Positions 60,724 through 64,000 of a stretch of DNA of 64,000 bases are shown one piece after another. The notes beneath the pieces are model-generated. The model saw only the letters and a list, made by a program, of their open reading frames with translations, made no database searches and was not told the DNA's origin. The stretch's first letter is position 1; each line of letters starts with the position of its first letter. The position numbers and the translations under genes are program-made. This DNA is from DASVUS01 sp036388675 (GTDB taxonomy: Bacteria > Armatimonadota > Abditibacteriia > Abditibacteriales > Abditibacteriaceae): contig DASVRI010000013.1 of the NCBI GenBank assembly GCA_036388675.1, positions 212,893 to 276,892 of the forward strand, written 5' to 3'.

Positions 60724-61926
60724 ATGTATCCCCTCAAGTTCAAACCATATCTGAAGTTTTATCCTTACGGTGGCCGGCGCTTTGTGGAAGTTCTGGAAAA
60801 AGACGACATACCGCGCGACCGCGATGTGGCCGAAACGTGGGAAATTTCCGATCATGGAGAAGAGCAATCAACCGTCGTCAATGGCCCGCACGCCGGCAAG
60901 ACGCTGCACGATTTGATGCAGGAGTTCAAAGGTAGTCTCGTCGGCGCGGAAGTGTACTCACAACATGGCGACTACTTTCCGCTCCTTCTCAAGTTCCTCG
61001 ATTGCGATAAGCGTTTGCCGGCGCACATGCACCCGAATGACGATCATGCGGTGCGCCTGGGCCTGCCCGACAAAGGCAAAGCCGAAGCGTGGTATATCGT
61101 GCGCTCCGATCCTGGCGCGGCGGCTTACTGCGGCGCGTTGCCGGGGCTTACGCCGCAGCAGTTTCGTGAGGCAATCGAAAGCGGCAACACCTACGACGGC
61201 GTGATGAAGAAAACGCCAACCACCACTGGCGAAACATACTATGTGCCGTCGGGCCGCTTGCACGGCCTGGATGGCGGCAACCTGGCTTTTGAAATCCAGC
61301 AAAACTCCGATTCAGGGTTTGGTTGGGATTGGGCCGGTTTCGTTGATGCCGGAGTCATTCCCGCTGAAGACGCGCAAAAGCACAAAGAACTGGCGATTGA
61401 GTGCGCCTACTACGAAGACGGCCCGCAGGAACAAACCACTTATGTGACGCTGCAAGAAGGCGAAGCCGAACGCACCTTCTGCGCGGCCTGTCACTACTTC
61501 GTGCTGGAGCGTTGGCGCACGGGTGCTCCAATCACGTTCAACGACGAGGCGGCGCGCTTCAACACCTTTACTCTCACCAGCGGCGCGGCCATGTTTGAAG
61601 GCGGTGGAGAAAGCGTTCATGCGCGACGCGGCGAATCGTTGCTCATTCCTGCCGGTGTGAGTACTCGCATTGTGCCGGACGAACTGGCCGGTGGTGGCCA
61701 GGTCGAGATTTTGCGCTGCTACGTGCCGAACTTGCAACGCGACATAGTAAACACTTTGCGCGAGCGCGGCATCAGCGATGTCGATATTGCATGGCTGGGA
61801 TCTTATGGTCAGGGCAACGATCTGTTGCCGTTGCTGGGCATGCCGCAGGATGTTTTCAATGTCACGCCCGAACAACGTCAGGCCGCCGTCGAGCGCGGCA
61901 GGCAGTCGCGCGACGAAACGTTCTAG
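60724..61926 (+). CDS. manA: class I mannose-6-phosphate isomerase-like cupin
   Basis: A 400-residue cupin-like enzyme. The start LKFKPYLKFYPYGGRRF, ETWEISDHGEEQSTVVNG, LLLKFLDCDKRLPAHMHPND (zinc His-x-His and Glu pattern) and TYYVPSGRLHGLDGGNLAFEIQQNSDSGFGW are typical of ManA proteins. It isomerises mannose 6-phosphate to fructose 6-phosphate, feeding pgi. The C-terminal half forms another cupin-like domain (ESLLIPAGVSTRIV). A GAGTACTC is at 60699 just before it and another at 61659. Confidence 0.85.
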   Translation: MYPLKFKPYLKFYPYGGRRFVEVLEKDDIPRDRDVAETWEISDHGEEQSTVVNGPHAGKTLHDLMQEFKGSLVGAEVYSQHGDYFPLLLKFLDCDKRLPAHMHPNDDHAVRLGLPDKGKAEAWYIVRSDPGAAAYCGALPGLTPQQFREAIESGNTYDGVMKKTPTTTGETYYVPSGRLHGLDGGNLAFEIQQNSDSGFGWDWAGFVDAGVIPAEDAQKHKELAIECAYYEDGPQEQTTYVTLQEGEAERTFCAACHYFVLERWRTGAPITFNDEAARFNTFTLTSGAAMFEGGGESVHARRGESLLIPAGVSTRIVPDELAGGGQVEILRCYVPNLQRDIVNTLRERGISDVDIAWLGSYGQGNDLLPLLGMPQDVFNVTPEQRQAAVERGRQSRDETF

Positions 61927-61944
61927 GGGCTAATTTCAACAACA

Positions 61945-61974
61945 AAAAGAGCGAGCCAACTGGCTCGCTCTTTT
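61945..61974. terminator. bidirectional intrinsic terminator
   Basis: Perfect 14-bp arms AAAAGAGCGAGCCA and TGGCTCGCTCTTTT with a 2-base loop, between the manA-like gene and the peroxidase gene, serving both directions. Confidence 0.9.
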
Positions 61975-61989
61975 CATCTTTGCCGGTTC

Positions 61990-62610
61990 TTACTTCTTCG
62001 CCAGTTGGGCTTCCACAGCTTTGATCATTTCTTCCGAAGTGGGTTCAACGCCCGACTTGAAACGCGCCACAATTTCGCCGTTACGCCCGATGAGGAACTT
62101 CTCAAAATTCCAGCCCACTTCGCCGGAGAACTTGGGGTTGGTCTTGGCCGAAGTTAGGTATTGGTAAAGCGCCACCTGGTCGTCGCCCTTGACCGACACC
62201 TTGGAGAACATATCGAAGTCCACGCCGTAATTTGCCTTGCAGAAACCGCTGATTTGCTCATCCGTGCCCGGTTCCTGACCACCGAAGTTGTTAGCCGGAA
62301 ATCCGAGGACTCGCAGGCCTTGCGGCGCATACTTCTTATGCAGTTCCTGCAAACCGCTGTACTGTTTAGTGAAGCCACACTGGCTGGCTGTGTTCACAAT
62401 GAGCACGACCTTGCCGGCATACTTCGACAGATCGACTTGCTGACCGGCCAGGCTTTTCATTTTGAATTGCAACACGGGTGGAACCTTTTTCTTTGCCGTC
62501 TTGTTTTGAACTGTGCTCCTGGTGGCGGCTTGAGTACTCGTTCCGGCAGCACACGCCCAGACTACAGCTCCAAGCGTCACAGCGGATAGAGCGACCAATT
62601 GTTTAAGCAT
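61990..62610 (-). CDS. exported glutathione peroxidase-like thiol peroxidase
   Basis: A 206-residue protein. A signal peptide (LVALSAVTLGAVVWACAAG) is followed by the thioredoxin-fold peroxidase: LIVNTASQCGFTKQYSGLQELH with the peroxidatic Cys, LGFPANNFGGQEPGT with the resolving region, and the active-site Trp-Asn in VGWNFEKFLI. It is a Cys-type enzyme that uses thioredoxin or glutathione to reduce peroxides in the periplasm. It is divergent from no gene nearby; a terminator separates it from manA. Confidence 0.92.
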   Translation of the reverse strand: MLKQLVALSAVTLGAVVWACAAGTSTQAATRSTVQNKTAKKKVPPVLQFKMKSLAGQQVDLSKYAGKVVLIVNTASQCGFTKQYSGLQELHKKYAPQGLRVLGFPANNFGGQEPGTDEQISGFCKANYGVDFDMFSKVSVKGDDQVALYQYLTSAKTNPKFSGEVGWNFEKFLIGRNGEIVARFKSGVEPTSEEMIKAVEAQLAKK

Positions 62611-62678
62611 GAGAACTCCCTGATATTAGCCTGCGCTTCTTCAGCGACGGCCCTTCGTCACAGTATAACCCTTGCCAT

Positions 62679-63806
62679 CTACTCACCGGCTTCACTACCG
62701 CCAAACCACTTGTCGTAAAGCTGACCGTAGGTGCCGTTTTCCTTGAGGCGCAGCAACGCATTATTGACGGGCTTGCGCCAGCGACTGCCGGACGGAAAAA
62801 CAATGCCGTAATCTTCTTTGCGAAAAACCGGCCCGACAACCTGGACTTTGCCCCGCGCTTTTTGCGCAGCATAGTAGAGCAGCACCGGCGAATCGAAAAC
62901 AAGCGCCTGCACTTTACCCTGCTCCAGCGCATCGACTGCCGCATCGATTTGCGAGTACTCGATTGTTTGTATGCGCCGCTCGCGCAAGTAGGTGGCCGAA
63001 GTGCTGCCGGTGGTGGTGGCGACGCGCTTGCCGGGCAAATCGTCCGGCCCGTTGATGTCACCATGCAATTGCTGCACGGTCATTGAAGTCGTAATCGTGG
63101 CCGTAAAATAAGCGACAAAGGCAATGCCGATAAACATCCATAACACGGCGATGAAGCGTCCGAAATTGCTGCGCGGCATTTCATCGGCCTGCGCGCCAAG
63201 TGTGCCCGCCGCCCACCAGATCGCCTTGAAGATGCCGGGGAAATACTTCTTGTTCTCGATAATGCCATCGGGATGATTGCGTTCAACGAACCACACGATG
63301 TGCGCCGGCACGATAATCATCAGCAACACGATCGCCACAAGTTGTAGCATGGACGGCGAAAACAACACGCTCCAAAAGGTCGCGCCCGAGCTGCTGCCCG
63401 CCTGCGAGCGCACCATGATTTGCAAGCCGGAATCATACATCGGCTGCGAGAAATCGAAGTTGCGCTCACGCTGCGACGTGATGGAAATAGCAGCGATTCC
63501 CACATCGGCCCGGCGCGTCTGCACCGCACTGAGCAGAGACTTCACGCTTGGATTGATCGAGTACTCAGTGCGAATGCCGAGTTGTTCCGCAATGGCATTC
63601 CACAGTTCAATGCTGAATCCCTGGAGCCTGTCACCGTCGCGCATAACGAAGGGCGCCACAACTCGCGTCGCGACGTGTAATGTGTTGCTGTTTGCAGCGG
63701 TTGTTTTGGAAGCCTGCGATGCGGGTTGAGCATCAACACACTGCACCGACACAAAGAGAACGACAGCAAGCCAGAGCAGAAACTGTACCCTGTGCAAAAA
63801 TCCCAT
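62679..63806 (-). CDS. prokaryotic ionotropic glutamate receptor-like channel
   Basis: A 375-residue protein combining a type II periplasmic binding domain with a pore module. The signal peptide ends near VQCVDAQ. The first lobe of the ligand-binding domain (about 42-135; LHVATRVVAPFVMRDGDRLQGFSIELWNAIAEQLG) is followed by a membrane segment (about 152-172), a pore-loop region (IFKAIWWAAGTLGAQADEM) and a third segment with AYFTATITTSMT, which resembles the SYTANLAAF signature of animal receptors. The second lobe follows, ending with NNALLRLKENGTYGQLYDKWFG. It is organised like GluR0 of Synechocystis. ATG 63806 gives a neat signal peptide; in-frame starts at 63827/63830 are possible. Confidence 0.85.
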   Translation of the reverse strand: MGFLHRVQFLLWLAVVLFVSVQCVDAQPASQASKTTAANSNTLHVATRVVAPFVMRDGDRLQGFSIELWNAIAEQLGIRTEYSINPSVKSLLSAVQTRRADVGIAAISITSQRERNFDFSQPMYDSGLQIMVRSQAGSSSGATFWSVLFSPSMLQLVAIVLLMIIVPAHIVWFVERNHPDGIIENKKYFPGIFKAIWWAAGTLGAQADEMPRSNFGRFIAVLWMFIGIAFVAYFTATITTSMTVQQLHGDINGPDDLPGKRVATTTGSTSATYLRERRIQTIEYSQIDAAVDALEQGKVQALVFDSPVLLYYAAQKARGKVQVVGPVFRKEDYGIVFPSGSRWRKPVNNALLRLKENGTYGQLYDKWFGGSEAGE

Positions 63807-63943
63807 TGTCAAACCAGAGAACCCCATCAAAAGAAACTGTTATTCCACTTGGAGGCAAACGTAGCGGCGGCACACGATTACAAAATTGAGTACTCAGCAC
63901 GGACTTGGTATAGCAGTTAACGAATACAAGGCTACCCCGAACC

Positions 63944-64000
63944 CCAAGCGTGAGCGCGGGGCTAAACGTACTGGTGCGTTAGCCCCGCGCTCACGCTTGG
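63944..64000. repeat. perfect 22-bp inverted repeat at the window end
   Basis: Arms CCAAGCGTGAGCGCGGGGCT plus AA (63944-63965) and the complement (63979-64000) surround a 13-base loop. It probably continues beyond the window. This is another intergenic repeat family, with a core not shared with the GTAGGGGCG or CACAGAGGAC families. Confidence 0.85.

Larger units (their letters stand above)
69..63895. repeat. highly iterated palindrome GAGTACTC (HIP1-like), about 75 copies
   Basis: Exact copies start at 69, 783, 1357, 2618, 3652, 4231, 5582, 5905, 7002, 7449, 8824, 9467, 10095, 12998, 13636, 15968, 16449, 17694, 18017, 19228, 20438, 20708, 21815, 22474, 22909, 23746, 25634, 26523, 27366, 28789, 29827, 30215, 30531, 30973, 31496, 32324, 33533, 33908, 34208, 34539, 35149, 35862, 36406, 36789, 37516, 38329, 40452, 41276, 41895, 43289, 45144, 45847, 46200, 46541, 47565, 48203, 49116, 49947, 51769, 53975, 54558, 55028, 55607, 56535, 56681, 57355, 58054, 58516, 59614, 60699, 61659, 62532, 62953, 63559 and 63888. 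About 60 fit the longer palindrome YGAGTACTCR. Counted by eye, so a few may be missed. Confidence 0.9.

Noticed and set aside
21211..63895. Short repeats read as a CRISPR array
   Set aside because: No regular repeat of 25-40 bases with unique spacers was seen, and no cas genes. The repeats are isolated palindromes.
69..63895. GAGTACTC as a transposon end or IS scar
   Set aside because: There are no flanking target duplications, the core lies in frame inside conserved proteins without disturbing them, and no transposase is visible.

Overview
The window is bacterial chromosome, moderately GC-rich, densely packed and entirely made of recognisable bacterial genes. It carries Shine-Dalgarno-led genes (several with TTG starts), one tRNA-Leu and parts of a str-type ribosomal locus (rpsL, rpsG, fusA). 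No plasmid, phage or IS genes were seen. The mix suggests a deep-branching, aerobic, free-living lineage of the Armatimonadota/Abditibacteriota type: a GerM-like gene followed by murI, rph and rdgB as in Firmicutes, a secreted amidase with AMIN domain, sugar isomerases, a GluR0-like channel, several ECF sigma modules and WD40/TPR/kinase genes. That placement is inference only.

The most striking signal is not a gene. The 8-bp palindrome GAGTACTC occurs about 75 times by eye in 64 kb, where chance predicts about one. It lies in genes in all three reading frames and in about a third of cases between genes, at a spacing more even than random. It behaves like the HIP1 palindrome of cyanobacteria but has a different sequence.

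Layout. 1-10.3 kb: the 3' end of a large protein, a small membrane-anchored protein, a GlcD-like oxidase, a secreted CBM9-like esterase, a fused AhbA/AhbB-type siroheme decarboxylase coupled to an M20 amidohydrolase, and folE with a tandem 6-pyruvoyl-tetrahydropterin synthase. 10.4-15.5 kb: an RHH-HerA-NurA-DNA methyltransferase operon, the best candidate for a new defence system. 15.5-25.96 kb: a nucleoside-type ABC importer (BMP lipoprotein, ATPase, two permeases) whose second permease gene is separated from the rest by an ECF sigma/anti-sigma pair, then a branched-chain amino acid type importer without its ATPases. 26.4-30.5 kb: a second ECF sigma/anti-sigma/RseB-like set, a CDF metal exporter and a family 2 glycosyltransferase.

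30.6-37.3 kb (plus strand): a lipoyl plus subunit-binding protein without catalytic domain, acpS, a fabG-like reductase, then envelope polysaccharide genes (wecA/tagO-like, wecB, AI-2E family, uppP). 37.6-48.8 kb: a zinc-ribbon TPR protein, a Bax-inhibitor-1 family protein, tpiA, small proteins, and the amidase-GerMN-murI-rph-rdgB cluster. 48.9-55.2 kb (minus strand): a PhyH dioxygenase, fusA, a WD40 protein, a DUF433 protein, rpsG and rpsL. 55.2-64 kb: a decayed VWA-WD40 gene, a Ser/Thr kinase-like gene, tRNA-Leu, a ROK protein, pgi, a manA-like gene, a secreted glutathione peroxidase and a prokaryotic ionotropic-glutamate-receptor-like channel. Several intergenic palindromic repeats and clear intrinsic terminators separate the units.
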